Below are positions 18,482 through 27,478 of a stretch of DNA of 64,000 nucleotides, piece after piece. Location of the stretch: NCBI GenBank assembly GCA_945883545.1, contig CAMCXT010000005.1, positions 20,916-84,915 on the forward strand. Reading direction: 5' to 3'. Position numbers and translations under genes: made by a program. This DNA comes from Chitinophaga pinensis (lineage in GTDB: Bacteria; Bacteroidota; Bacteroidia; M30B66). Every line of letters begins with the position of its first letter. The first letter of the stretch is position 1. The notes under the pieces were generated by a model. The model saw only the letters and a program-made list of their open reading frames with translations. It ran no database searches and was not told the DNA's origin.

Positions 18482-20347
18482 ATGTGCGGAATTAGTGGCT
18501 TTTTTCAAACGGGCAGGAAACTTCAGGAATCCAACCTGATCGACATGACCAATATCCAGGCTCATAGAGGGCCGGATGCGGCAGGTTATTACTTCAACGA
18601 AAGTTGCGGTTTGGGCCACCGAAGATTGTCGATTCTTGATTTGTCGGATGCTGCAAACCAGCCATTTTGGTCGGCCGATGGAAAAGCCGTGATCGTTTAC
18701 AACGGTGAAATCTACAATTTCCAAGAAATCGCTGCCGATTTGGGCATGCAGATGCGCACGACTTCCGATACTGAAGTGATTTTGGAAGCCTTCCTCAAAT
18801 GGGGCCCAGAATGCGTTCATCGGTTCAATGGAATGTTTGCCTTTGCGGTGTACAAACCCGAATCGGATCAACTGTTTCTTTGTCGCGACAGGATGGGAAT
18901 CAAGCCGTTGTACATCTATCACAAGGATGGAATTACAGCGTTTAGTTCGGAATTGAAAGGCATCTTAGCACTTCGTCCAAGCATTCGCTTAAGCTTGAAC
19001 AAGGTGGCAGTTCGCGATTATCTTCACCTTGGATACGTTCCAGAGCCGCTCACAATTAGCCAAGAGGTTGCTAAATTTCCATCTGGATCTTATGCAACTG
19101 TGAATAACGACGGATTAAAGATTCAATCGTATTGGCAACCTGAAGATCAGATTAAATCGGAGATCATTTCGAACGAAGCTGAAGCCGAAAAACAACTGCA
19201 CAGTTTGTTGCTTTCATCGGTTCGTTACCGAATGATTTCGGATGTTCCGTTTGGCACTTTCCTTTCAGGAGGAATTGATTCATCGTTGGTTACAGCTTTG
19301 GCGCAAAATTTATCCGAGAAACCGGTTAATACATTTTCGATCGGGTTTAAAGAGTCGAAATATAACGAATCGCATTATGCGAAAGACGTAGCCAAGCACC
19401 TCAAAACCCACCACCATGAGTTTATTGTGGGCGAACAGGATGCCTTGGAATTGATCGATAAAATGACTGATGCTTACGATGAGCCTTTTGCCGACTCGTC
19501 GTCGCTTCCAACTATGTTGGTTTCGAAATTGGCGCGCAAACATGTTACGATGACCCTTTCGGGTGATGGTGGCGACGAATTGTTCTTGGGTTATGGCTCC
19601 TATTTGTGGGCTGCGAGAATGGCGATTCCATTGCTGAGAACCTTTAAAAAACCAATCGGCTGGTTGCTTTCGAATCATCCCGACAATCGATTTAAACGTG
19701 CTGCACATCATTTTAAATATGAAGATCCAGACCTTATGCGCAGTCATATTTTCTCCCAAGAACAATATTACTATGCCTCCACTGAGTTGGATAATTTGCT
19801 AAAACCAGCGTATCGTGGAAGTTTTTCCTTCCATGAAGGTGAATTTCAGAAAAAACTGAAGCGCAACCTCAACGTTTCGGAACAACAAGCCTTGTTCGAT
19901 TTGCGGTTTTATTTGAAAGACGATTTGCTCACCAAGGTTGACCGTGCAACGATGCAATTCAGTTTAGAAACTCGGGTTCCACTGCTCGATTACCGTATCG
20001 TTTCATTTGCGCTGAATTTAGATCCTGCATTGAAATTAAAGGATGGTAAAAGCAAGTATCTTCTGAAAAAGATTCTCTATCAATACGTTCCTGAATCGAT
20101 GTTCGATCGCCCGAAATGGGGATTTAGTATTCCTTTGGAAAGATGGTTAAACAACGAACTCAGCTATTTGATCGATCAATTTGCATCAAAGGAAATGTGT
20201 GAAAAGCACAGAATCATCGAGTTTGAGCGACTGAATAAGTACATCAAAGAATTCAAAAGTGGACGTACATATCTGTACAATCGAATTTGGCAGGTAATCG
20301 TGTTACACAAGTTGCTCGAGCGAATCGGATTGGAGCAAACTAGTTAA
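18482..20347 (+). CDS. asnB: Asparagine synthase (glutamine-hydrolysing)
   Basis: 621 residues. The start is the ATG at 18482, which places the catalytic Cys directly after the initiator Met (MCGISGFF); the longer open frame upstream overlaps the YfhO gene in another frame and is not coding. The glutaminase domain shows RGPDAAGYYF, LGHRRLSILDLS and YNGEIYNF; the synthetase domain has the ATP PP-loop SGGIDSSLV near residue 263 and SGDGGDELFLGY. It could act in free asparagine synthesis or, like many asnB paralogues beside glycan genes, in amidation of a surface sugar or peptide. Its 3' end overlaps the convergent spermidine-synthase-like gene by 8 bases. Confidence 0.93.
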   Translation: MCGISGFFQTGRKLQESNLIDMTNIQAHRGPDAAGYYFNESCGLGHRRLSILDLSDAANQPFWSADGKAVIVYNGEIYNFQEIAADLGMQMRTTSDTEVILEAFLKWGPECVHRFNGMFAFAVYKPESDQLFLCRDRMGIKPLYIYHKDGITAFSSELKGILALRPSIRLSLNKVAVRDYLHLGYVPEPLTISQEVAKFPSGSYATVNNDGLKIQSYWQPEDQIKSEIISNEAEAEKQLHSLLLSSVRYRMISDVPFGTFLSGGIDSSLVTALAQNLSEKPVNTFSIGFKESKYNESHYAKDVAKHLKTHHHEFIVGEQDALELIDKMTDAYDEPFADSSSLPTMLVSKLARKHVTMTLSGDGGDELFLGYGSYLWAARMAIPLLRTFKKPIGWLLSNHPDNRFKRAAHHFKYEDPDLMRSHIFSQEQYYYASTELDNLLKPAYRGSFSFHEGEFQKKLKRNLNVSEQQALFDLRFYLKDDLLTKVDRATMQFSLETRVPLLDYRIVSFALNLDPALKLKDGKSKYLLKKILYQYVPESMFDRPKWGFSIPLERWLNNELSYLIDQFASKEMCEKHRIIEFERLNKYIKEFKSGRTYLYNRIWQVIVLHKLLERIGLEQTS

Positions 20348-21884
20348 ACATTGGAATGTTGTGGTCTTTGTAGAAAGTACTATTAAAGGCCTGATATCCA
20401 ATTCTCCAGCGCATTGTGGCTTCCTCGTTGAGGTGATCCAAAACAGGACGACGGTCGGTTAAGATAATGGCATCATCCACATCAATGCTATCAGAATCAA
20501 TGTAGCTATCCTGCACATACGGAGGAATGAAATCGTCGAATGTATCGCGCGAATTGGATGCTAAATAAATCATGTTGCTTTCTGTTTCAACTGAATCGGT
20601 AGGATAGAGTTCAACATACAAGCCCATTGCGCGGATTGTTTTGTAAAGTGATCGGGTGCCTTTACCGATATCACCGCGGTAATAACCGTTCGCATTGATC
20701 ATGACCAATCCGCCGGGGCGGAGAATTTTACGTGTTCTATCGATGCTTTCTGCAGTAAAAACATGTGCAGGTGTTTCTTCACCACGGAAGAGATCGAACA
20801 AAATCAGATCGTATTGTTTTTCACACTGATTGAGGTAATGTCGGGCATCATCTCGAAAAACTTGAACGGCAGAATCGAGTCCAAAATACGTATGCGACAC
20901 CTCGATAATTCTTTGGTCGAGCTCAACTGCATCTACTTCCATTCCTTTTTGAATGGCATCTCGTGCAATTACGCCTCCACCAAGTCCGAGCACGAGCATT
21001 TTACTGCCTTTGGGAAACTTTTCAAGGATGTCGCCAATTACATTGAAGTACTTGTAATCGTTGAATTTTTCGTTCTTCGGATTGTAGGAAGTTTGGATGA
21101 TTCGGTTTACAAAAAGTGTTCTCTCGAATTCCTGTTTTCCATCTTTAATTACTGGAATTTCAGCAACCATCACTTGTCCGAGTATGCCTTCTTTTTGATA
21201 GAGAATCTCGATGCTCTCTTGTTGAATCTGAAGCTGGTAATAATGGTATCCTGATGTTAACAACAACGTTGCTCCAAGGATTCCGGGCTTCTGCCATCCA
21301 TGGCGAAAAATCAATACCGACGGGATAATACCTAGAATGAAACCGGTAATCATCGAAGGAAGAATTAGTCCGAAATTCGGAATGATGTAGAATCCGAAAA
21401 GGAACGTGAAGACAATGCCTCCAATCGTAGAAATAGTGTACACCATTCCTGCACGTTTACCAGCGGCTTCGATTGATCCATCGAGATTTGCAACCATCAA
21501 TGGTGAAACCATTCCCATTCCAGTTACCGGTGGAAGAATGATGATCACCGACGAAAGGATTACGGCTTCGTGAAATTCGAAGTAATGTGCATAATTGAGC
21601 ACCCACTGCGCTGTGAAAGGCATGGCAATCATGAGCGCTCCGCAGATAATCAAAACCGTTAGAAGGATTTTATCGCGTTTTTCATGTTGCGATAAAGCTC
21701 CACCTTGGTAGTATCCCAATGCAAGCGCTCCAAGTGTAACGCCTAATACAGAGGCCCAAACAAAAATGGAGGAACCAAAATAAGGAGCCATCATGCGTGC
21801 ACTCAACAGTTCGGCCGCCATAAGCGAGCCACCTTCGAGAAACGACATGGAAAGCAGGATTCTATTATGACGTGACCACTTCAT
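20340..21884 (-). CDS. Membrane protein fused to a spermidine-synthase-like domain
   Basis: 514 residues. The N-terminal ~220 residues form six to eight membrane helices beginning FLEGGSLMAAELLSARMMAPYFG, a pattern seen in fused transporter/spermidine-synthase proteins. The C-terminal half is a spermidine-synthase-like Rossmann fold: LVLGLGGGVIARDA (cofactor loop), VDAVELDQRII, FRDDARHYL and YDLILFDLF. Whether it makes polyamines is not shown; many such fusions have no tested activity. I take the ATG at 21884, which overlaps the end of the upstream gene by 20 bases; a longer frame to 21923 exists but overlaps further. Confidence 0.82.
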   Translation of the reverse strand: MKWSRHNRILLSMSFLEGGSLMAAELLSARMMAPYFGSSIFVWASVLGVTLGALALGYYQGGALSQHEKRDKILLTVLIICGALMIAMPFTAQWVLNYAHYFEFHEAVILSSVIIILPPVTGMGMVSPLMVANLDGSIEAAGKRAGMVYTISTIGGIVFTFLFGFYIIPNFGLILPSMITGFILGIIPSVLIFRHGWQKPGILGATLLLTSGYHYYQLQIQQESIEILYQKEGILGQVMVAEIPVIKDGKQEFERTLFVNRIIQTSYNPKNEKFNDYKYFNVIGDILEKFPKGSKMLVLGLGGGVIARDAIQKGMEVDAVELDQRIIEVSHTYFGLDSAVQVFRDDARHYLNQCEKQYDLILFDLFRGEETPAHVFTAESIDRTRKILRPGGLVMINANGYYRGDIGKGTRSLYKTIRAMGLYVELYPTDSVETESNMIYLASNSRDTFDDFIPPYVQDSYIDSDSIDVDDAIILTDRRPVLDHLNEEATMRWRIGYQAFNSTFYKDHNIPMFN

Positions 21885-23268
21885 TTTCAAGAGATTTATT
21901 TTCTTTTTCCTCTTCCATTTCACGCAATTGTCGGGATGTTAGTCGAGCCTGTTTCGCTTGAAATTCAAGTATATAAAGCATCGACAAGAAGAAAGGGACG
22001 GATGGAATTTTGTAACGAACCAAAGCACCGAAATTTGCAGTTGTAATTCCTAAAGCAAAGGCGAAAAAGATCGAAAAAACGAAGCAGAAGATTAAAACGG
22101 GATTGGCAGAAATGCGGATAAAAAAACCAGGCCCTAACAATAGCAAAACCCTTAGCGTGAGCAAGATTATAAAGGTATTTTCCAAAGCCGAAATCAGCAT
22201 TACGGGGTTGGAAACATCCCACAAAAACGGTCGAAACAACCCTGCCACAATCGCAACTGGAAATTTACTTAGTAAGCTACCTACCGAACCATCCAACTCA
22301 CCAATATCGAATGAATTCTCACCATATGCATCTCGCGTTAAGTCGTTTTTGGTTACTACAGCTTTATTAACTGCTTTATCAACCGAGCCATAATCACCAA
22401 GTGAGGTACTGAATGAACTGATCAAAAACGTACTTGCAAGAACTCCAACCACAATAATCGCTGGGGAAATGAGCACCCGAACGAAAGTGCTACCAATCCT
22501 TGTAATCCGCTGAAAAATGATCCAAATGGTTGCACCTGGCAGCATCGCCACGAAAATGTAAGGCTTGATGCTAATGATGATGTAGGCAGCAATAACCAAA
22601 GTCATGAAGTGAAAACCACGCCTTTCGGGCTTGATAAAGACTTTGTAGATCGACCAAGTCATCCAACAAGCTGCTGAGAAAGTGAGGGTATCTTTTAAGA
22701 TGGCTGATCCCCAAAAGAGTACCGAAGGCATGAATAAAACGGCAGTGGCAAATTTCTTTTCCATGCCTGGAAACAGCTCATTGAAAAGAAGAAATAACCT
22801 GAAGATTCCACCATAAGACAGCCAGGCGAACAGGAAAGTAGTCACGAAAAAGTTAAATCCTGAGAGGAATAGCAGCGGACTAGCAAAACGCACAACTGTA
22901 AAGGATTGTGGATCTTTCCAGTAATCGGGACAGCATAAGTCGTTAAAATAAAAAACACTGAGATTCTCGTGTGTCAAGGTTCCGCCCATCACCGAAAAAT
23001 AGACTCCAGGATTGATGAAAATCATTCTTGAAACCAAACGTGCAGACTGATAATAACCGATCGTATCGCCTCCTTTATAGTAGAAGATGTACACGAGGCA
23101 TACCAAAAGGCCCGATACAATCTTAGCAATTAGGCCACGAGTATAGTACTTATACAGCGGATTCTCCTGAATTCGTTGCTGTTGTACTCTTCTACCGAGA
23201 AAAAAAATCAACGCGGCATAGAAGGGTATTGCAACCAAATCTACACCTGAGTAAAGTTCTTCTTCCAT
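21865..23268 (-). CDS. Polytopic membrane protein, function unknown
   Basis: 467 residues with about ten hydrophobic helices. Segments such as YYKGGDTIGYYQSARL, FASPLLFLSGFN and PSVLFWGSAILKDTLT recall the large, poorly characterised group of Bacteroidota membrane proteins found in polysaccharide regions, some of which resemble O-antigen or EPS polymerases, but no catalytic motif can be named. The C-terminus is charged (REMEEEKENKS). The ATG at 23268 follows a TTG (23271) in frame. Divergent to a glycosyltransferase and overlapping the spermidine-synthase-like gene, which suggests shared transcription with the latter. Confidence 0.7.
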   Translation of the reverse strand: MEEELYSGVDLVAIPFYAALIFFLGRRVQQQRIQENPLYKYYTRGLIAKIVSGLLVCLVYIFYYKGGDTIGYYQSARLVSRMIFINPGVYFSVMGGTLTHENLSVFYFNDLCCPDYWKDPQSFTVVRFASPLLFLSGFNFFVTTFLFAWLSYGGIFRLFLLFNELFPGMEKKFATAVLFMPSVLFWGSAILKDTLTFSAACWMTWSIYKVFIKPERRGFHFMTLVIAAYIIISIKPYIFVAMLPGATIWIIFQRITRIGSTFVRVLISPAIIVVGVLASTFLISSFSTSLGDYGSVDKAVNKAVVTKNDLTRDAYGENSFDIGELDGSVGSLLSKFPVAIVAGLFRPFLWDVSNPVMLISALENTFIILLTLRVLLLLGPGFFIRISANPVLIFCFVFSIFFAFALGITTANFGALVRYKIPSVPFFLSMLYILEFQAKQARLTSRQLREMEEEKENKSLENEVVTS

Positions 23269-23286
23269 CAATCAGATCTTCTGTGC

Positions 23287-23294
23287 TACTTTTG
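23287..23294 (+). promoter_or_regulatory. -7 element (TACTTTTG) for the glycosyltransferase gene
   Basis: A full TAnnTTTG match in the 62-base gap between divergent genes. It lies downstream of the upstream-most possible start (TTG at 23229) of the next gene and therefore favours the TTG at 23331 as the true start. Confidence 0.55.
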
Positions 23295-23330
23295 ACCTTT
23301 CTGCAAAGGAAACCAAATTCAGTCAGACTT

Positions 23331-24557
23331 TTGAAAATCCTCTATTTATCTTACGATGGAATGACCGATCCGCTCGGTCAATCTCAGGTTCTCCCCTACC
23401 TTGAAGGCTTGGCAGCTGCAGGCCATGAAATTTGGTTAATCAGCTTCGAGAAATCAGAACGGTTTAGCCAGTCGGAGCAATTGATTCGCAGTCTGATCAA
23501 AGGAAAATCGATCCATTGGCACCCTGAAATGTACACTGCCAAGCCGCCAGTTATCTCGACCTTGAAAGATGTTCGGAGGTTAAAAAAATCGGCGAAGATG
23601 CTCATTCAGGAGTTTGGTATTGAGGCAGTGCATTGCAGAAGTTACATTACAGCACTTGCCGGCTTGGAGATCAAGCGAAAATTAAAACTGAAGTTTGTAT
23701 TCGACATGCGCGGTTTTTGGGCCGACGAACGCATCGATGGTGGCATTTGGAAGCTCTCAAATCCTATTTTTTCTACCATTTACAAGTTTTTCAAGAAAAA
23801 AGAGAAGCAGTTTTTACTCGAAGCTGATGCTGTGGTTTCGCTCACCCAAAACGCAGCCGACGAAATTCATTCTTGGGCAGGAATGGAAAATGTACCGATC
23901 ACTGTAATTCCATGTTGCGCCGACTTGCACTTGTACCAAGCCAAAGCCGATGATGATCCCAATGTATTGAAGTGGCGCAAAATGCTGGATTTGTCAGCAC
24001 AAAAGTTCGTGCTCAGTTACCTAGGATCTTTAGGAACATGGTACATGCTGAACGAGATGTTGGACTATTTCTCAGTGCTTCTCAAGGAAAAACCGGAGGC
24101 TATGTTTCTGTTTATCACGCCAGATGCTCCTGAAATGATCATCCGGGCAGCAGCCGACAAAGGAATTCCAAAAGCTTCATTAAGAATCACGAAAGCAGCG
24201 CGGAAAGAAGTGCCTGAACTGGCTGCACTGAGCACGGTGTCGATTTTCTTCATCAAACCTAGCTTCTCCAAAAAGGCATCTTCACCAACCAAAATGGGAG
24301 AATTGATGGCTGCAGGAATTCCTTTGATTGTGAATTCTGGAGTTGGCGACGTAGAAACGATCTTACGAGATGGCGGCAATGGCCATGTGATTGGCAGTTT
24401 TTCAACAGAAAACTACCGCGAATCGGTTGATCGATTGGATGCATTGCTCAAATCAAATCCTGCAAATTCGGTTGCATGTGCTAACCGCTGGTATTCGCTC
24501 AACGAAGGCGTAAACAGATACAAGGCGATCTACCAAAAATTTGAAGTAGGAAGTTAA
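23331..24557 (+). CDS. Glycosyltransferase family 4 protein
   Basis: 408-residue GT-B type sugar transferase. It starts KILYLSYDGMTDPLGQSQVL, a common opening for this group, has DMRGFWADERIDGG in the acceptor half and, in the donor half, VIPCCADLHLY, LSYLGSLGTWYML and SPTKMGELMAAGIPLIVNSG with the expected Glu of the nucleotide-sugar site. The TTG start at 23331 is preferred because a good promoter lies at 23287-23294 and no ATG is available before the first conserved residues. The specific sugar and acceptor are unknown; a role in surface polysaccharide is likely. Confidence 0.85.
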   Translation: MKILYLSYDGMTDPLGQSQVLPYLEGLAAAGHEIWLISFEKSERFSQSEQLIRSLIKGKSIHWHPEMYTAKPPVISTLKDVRRLKKSAKMLIQEFGIEAVHCRSYITALAGLEIKRKLKLKFVFDMRGFWADERIDGGIWKLSNPIFSTIYKFFKKKEKQFLLEADAVVSLTQNAADEIHSWAGMENVPITVIPCCADLHLYQAKADDDPNVLKWRKMLDLSAQKFVLSYLGSLGTWYMLNEMLDYFSVLLKEKPEAMFLFITPDAPEMIIRAAADKGIPKASLRITKAARKEVPELAALSTVSIFFIKPSFSKKASSPTKMGELMAAGIPLIVNSGVGDVETILRDGGNGHVIGSFSTENYRESVDRLDALLKSNPANSVACANRWYSLNEGVNRYKAIYQKFEVGS

Positions 24558-24562
24558 ATCCC

Positions 24563-25036
24563 TTATTGGTGGTGGTATGGATGTTTGTGGATGATGGTCA
24601 TGCCACGGTACAGCTGTTCCATGAAAATCAAGCGCACCAATTGATGGGAGAAGGTCATTTCGGAAAGTGCAATTTTGAAATTGGCGCGTTTGTAAACTGA
24701 ATCGGAGAAACCATAGGCACCTCCAATAATAAACACCAAGTTTCGAATCGATTGGTTGAATTGTTTTTCCAGGAAATTGGAGAACCCCACCGAATCGAAC
24801 GTTTTTCCGTTTTCATCAAGCAGCACAACAACATCATCGGGCTTCAGCCTAGCAAGAATCAATTCGCCTTCTCTCAACTTCATGTTTTCTGGAGTGGCAG
24901 TATTGGTATCTTTTAATGAAGGAATGGTTTCTATAGATTGTGGAATGAAACCGTTGATGCGCTTTTCGTAGTGCGAAATTCCTTCTAACAGATAGGCTTC
25001 TGTTGTTTTCCCGATTTGTAAAAGTTTAATTTTCAT
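24563..25036 (-). CDS. rlmH: 23S rRNA (pseudouridine-1915-N3)-methyltransferase
   Basis: 157-residue SPOUT methyltransferase acting on helix 69 of 23S rRNA. It begins MKIKLLQIGKT and carries VVLLDENGK, the SAM-knot FIIGGAYGFSDSVYKRAN, LSEMTFSHQLVRLIFMEQLYR and the closing HPYHHQ, all hallmarks of RlmH. The upstream open frame to 25237 is non-homologous and excluded. Its stop lies only 5 bases from the convergent glycosyltransferase stop. Confidence 0.96.
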   Translation of the reverse strand: MKIKLLQIGKTTEAYLLEGISHYEKRINGFIPQSIETIPSLKDTNTATPENMKLREGELILARLKPDDVVVLLDENGKTFDSVGFSNFLEKQFNQSIRNLVFIIGGAYGFSDSVYKRANFKIALSEMTFSHQLVRLIFMEQLYRGMTIIHKHPYHHQ

Positions 25037-25215
25037 GTATTCGAAAAGCTCTATTTGCAAAGAAAAACAATTATCTGGCGTAAATTTGAAGAGTGAATCA
25101 GAAACGCTTCCAAGAATTAACAACAGAATTGTGAAAATGAATAAGCCATGAAAGTTTCGTTTGAGGATATTGATGTAGATTGCGTCAGGCCTGCAATGAA
25201 AGATAGAATTGGCGT

Positions 25216-25223
25216 TATTTTTG
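25216..25223 (+). promoter_or_regulatory. -7 element (TATTTTTG) for the DUF4783-nadC-yihY operon
   Basis: A TAnnTTTG match 23 bases before the ATG at 25246. Confidence 0.5.
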
Positions 25224-25245
25224 TTAGCGGCTGACAAATCGGACC

Positions 25246-25635
25246 ATGAAGTTTTTATTGGTATTTATGCTTAGTTTATCCCTTGGTAACAAGGCAATAC
25301 CGCACGACTTAAGTGCCGATATTGCTGCGGCAATCAGGATGGGCAATGCCAGAGAACTATCAAAGTACTTTGGTACCAATATCGACCTAACCGTTTCTGG
25401 CAAAGAAGAAATGTACAGCAAAGCCCAGGCTGAACAAGTACTTCGCGGCTTCTTCGCGAAGAATCAACCCAAAAGCTTCATTTTGAAGCACAAAGCCAAC
25501 AACCCAACGGCTGCACAATATGGCATTGGAAGCTATATTTCAACTTCTGGAAATAAGTTTAGAATTTACTTTCTGATCAAAAAAATCGGGAATCAATCAT
25601 TTATCCAGCAACTCAGTATCGAAACAGAAGTCTGA
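25246..25635 (+). CDS. DUF4783-family secreted protein
   Basis: 129 residues. A short hydrophobic N-terminus (MKFLLVFMLSLSLGNKAIP) suggests export. The body reads IAAAIRMGNARELSKYFG, VSGKEEMYSKAQAEQVLRGFF and KHKANNPTAAQYGIG, the pattern of DUF4783, a small NTF2-like-looking family of Bacteroidota that is often next to nadC. nadC starts 4 bases after the stop, so they form an operon. Function unknown. Confidence 0.82.
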   Translation: MKFLLVFMLSLSLGNKAIPHDLSADIAAAIRMGNARELSKYFGTNIDLTVSGKEEMYSKAQAEQVLRGFFAKNQPKSFILKHKANNPTAAQYGIGSYISTSGNKFRIYFLIKKIGNQSFIQQLSIETEV

Positions 25636-25639
25636 AATT

Positions 25640-26497
25640 ATGCAGCTGAACACAGAACACCAAGAACTGATTGATCAGCTGATTCGGCTGGCGTTGCGTG
25701 AAGATATCGGCGATGGCGACCACACCAGTTTAGCCTGTGTTCAGTCGGAGGTTATGCAAAAAGCCCGATTGCTGGTGAAAGAAAATGGCATTTTGAGCGG
25801 TGTAACCATTGCTCAGCGTGTTGCTGAAATGGTAGATAAAGATTTAACATTTGATATTCGATTAAACGACGGAGCCACAATTCAAAAAGGAGATGTGGCT
25901 TTTTATATTGAAGGTTCGGCCCGATCAATTCTTACTGCAGAGCGCCTCATGCTTAACATCATGCAGCGCATGAGTGGAATTGCAACCAACACCCACCGAT
26001 TGGTTGATCTCGTTAAACACACAGGAGTATCCTTGCTCGACACCCGCAAAACTGGCCCGGGGATGCGTGTGATGGAAAAACTCGCAGTGTCGCATGGCGG
26101 TGGAAAAAACCACCGAATGGGATTGTACGATATGGTGATGATCAAAGACAACCATGCAGATTATGCTGGTGGCGTAGTTCAAGCCATTCGAAATGTGAAA
26201 TCGTATTTACAATCGAATCATCTGAAGCTCGACATAGAAGTGGAATCGAGAAACCTCAACGAAGTTCAATTGATTCTTGAAGAAGGCGGTGTTCGAAGAA
26301 TCATGTTCGACAATTTCACGCCCGATCTTATCCGCGAAGCGCTGAAAATCACCAAAAACGAAGTTGAAACAGAAGCATCAGGTGGCATTAACGAGCAAAA
26401 CTTGATCGAATACGCTGAAACGGGTGTGGATTTTATTTCCATTGGGGCACTTACGCATCAAGTGAAAAGCCTCGACCTAAGTTTAAAAGCCTGCTGA
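25640..26497 (+). CDS. nadC: Nicotinate-nucleotide pyrophosphorylase (carboxylating)
   Basis: Converts quinolinate and PRPP to nicotinate mononucleotide in de novo NAD synthesis. The 285 residues contain REDIGDGDHTS near the start, ERLMLNIMQRMSGIAT, the active-site stretch LLDTRKTGPGMR followed by EKLAVSHGGGKNHRMGL and MIKDNH, and near the end EASGGI and GVDFISIGALTH, all QPRTase hallmarks. It overlaps the following yihY-like gene by one base (TGATG). No nadA or nadB in the window. Confidence 0.96.
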   Translation: MQLNTEHQELIDQLIRLALREDIGDGDHTSLACVQSEVMQKARLLVKENGILSGVTIAQRVAEMVDKDLTFDIRLNDGATIQKGDVAFYIEGSARSILTAERLMLNIMQRMSGIATNTHRLVDLVKHTGVSLLDTRKTGPGMRVMEKLAVSHGGGKNHRMGLYDMVMIKDNHADYAGGVVQAIRNVKSYLQSNHLKLDIEVESRNLNEVQLILEEGGVRRIMFDNFTPDLIREALKITKNEVETEASGGINEQNLIEYAETGVDFISIGALTHQVKSLDLSLKAC

Positions 26498-27447
26498 TGC
26501 TGAATTTGCTCAAAAATATCAAAGAGCGGATTTTAAAACTTCCATTGTTTATCAAATTGCAAACAGTGAGTTTGCCCGGTTTGCAGAAAGTGCCTGTGTT
26601 GGAAGTCGCCAGGAACTTCAAAACCAGTTTGTCTTCGTCTAGAATCACGATGCGTGCTGCTGCGGTGTCGTTCGATTTCTTCATGGCCCTCTTCCCTACC
26701 ATCATCTTTTTGTTCACGCTTACAGCCTATTTACCGATCGATAATTTCGACGAATTGCTGCTTGATGCGATGCGCGATGTGCTTCCACCCTACACCTTTC
26801 TGGCGATTGAGCAAACAATTATGGACGTGATTTCGATTCAACGCGACGGATTGTTGTCGTTTGGTTTTTTGTTCGCTCTTTTTTACGCTACCAACGGAAT
26901 TACATCATTGATTGAATCGTTCAACGCCTTGTCGTTCACCAATGAAACGCGCCCAGGTTGGAAAATCCGTTTATTGGCATTAATGCTCACTATGATCATT
27001 GTTGGTTTGTTGGTGGTTGCCATCACCATGATGATCTTCACCAACTTCGCGCTCGACTATTTGATTCGTGAAGCCATCATTTCTGACGGAATAAGCAGCA
27101 CTTTGATCCAAATTGGGAAGTGGCTGTTTTTTTACTTGTTGATTTTCTTCACTATTTGTTTTCTGTATTACGTAGGCCCTGCAAGTGGAGAAAAACCATC
27201 ATTTTTTTCGCCCGGAGCAGTCGTAGTGAGTGTGTTGATCATGCTGCTGCTGTTCGGATTCGGCTTTTTCGTGAACAATTTTTCCACTTGGAATACTGTG
27301 TATGGATCGGTGGGCGCACTCATCGCAGTGCTCGTGTTGATTAATGCCAATGCTTTAATCATTTTGGCTGGACACGAATTCAATGCTGTGGTTTTTCACC
27401 TAAAAAGACAAAGAAGCGCTTCCTTGGTGAACGAAAGCAAGATTTGA
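26497..27447 (+). CDS. YihY/BrkB-family inner-membrane protein
   Basis: 316 residues with about six membrane helices and the YihY/BrkB pattern: RAAAVSFDFFMALFPTIIFL early, FYATNGITSLIESFNAL in the middle, and LLFGFGFFVNNFSTWNTVYG followed by ANALIILAGHEFNAV near the end. Early papers confused the family with RNase BN; its real role is unresolved, with transport suggested. It is the third gene of the DUF4783-nadC-yihY operon, coupled to nadC by overlapping stop and start. Confidence 0.88.
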   Translation: MLNLLKNIKERILKLPLFIKLQTVSLPGLQKVPVLEVARNFKTSLSSSRITMRAAAVSFDFFMALFPTIIFLFTLTAYLPIDNFDELLLDAMRDVLPPYTFLAIEQTIMDVISIQRDGLLSFGFLFALFYATNGITSLIESFNALSFTNETRPGWKIRLLALMLTMIIVGLLVVAITMMIFTNFALDYLIREAIISDGISSTLIQIGKWLFFYLLIFFTICFLYYVGPASGEKPSFFSPGAVVVSVLIMLLLFGFGFFVNNFSTWNTVYGSVGALIAVLVLINANALIILAGHEFNAVVFHLKRQRSASLVNESKI

Positions 27448-27478
27448 TTTGTATTTTCGGGCGTCCAAATTCGATACC

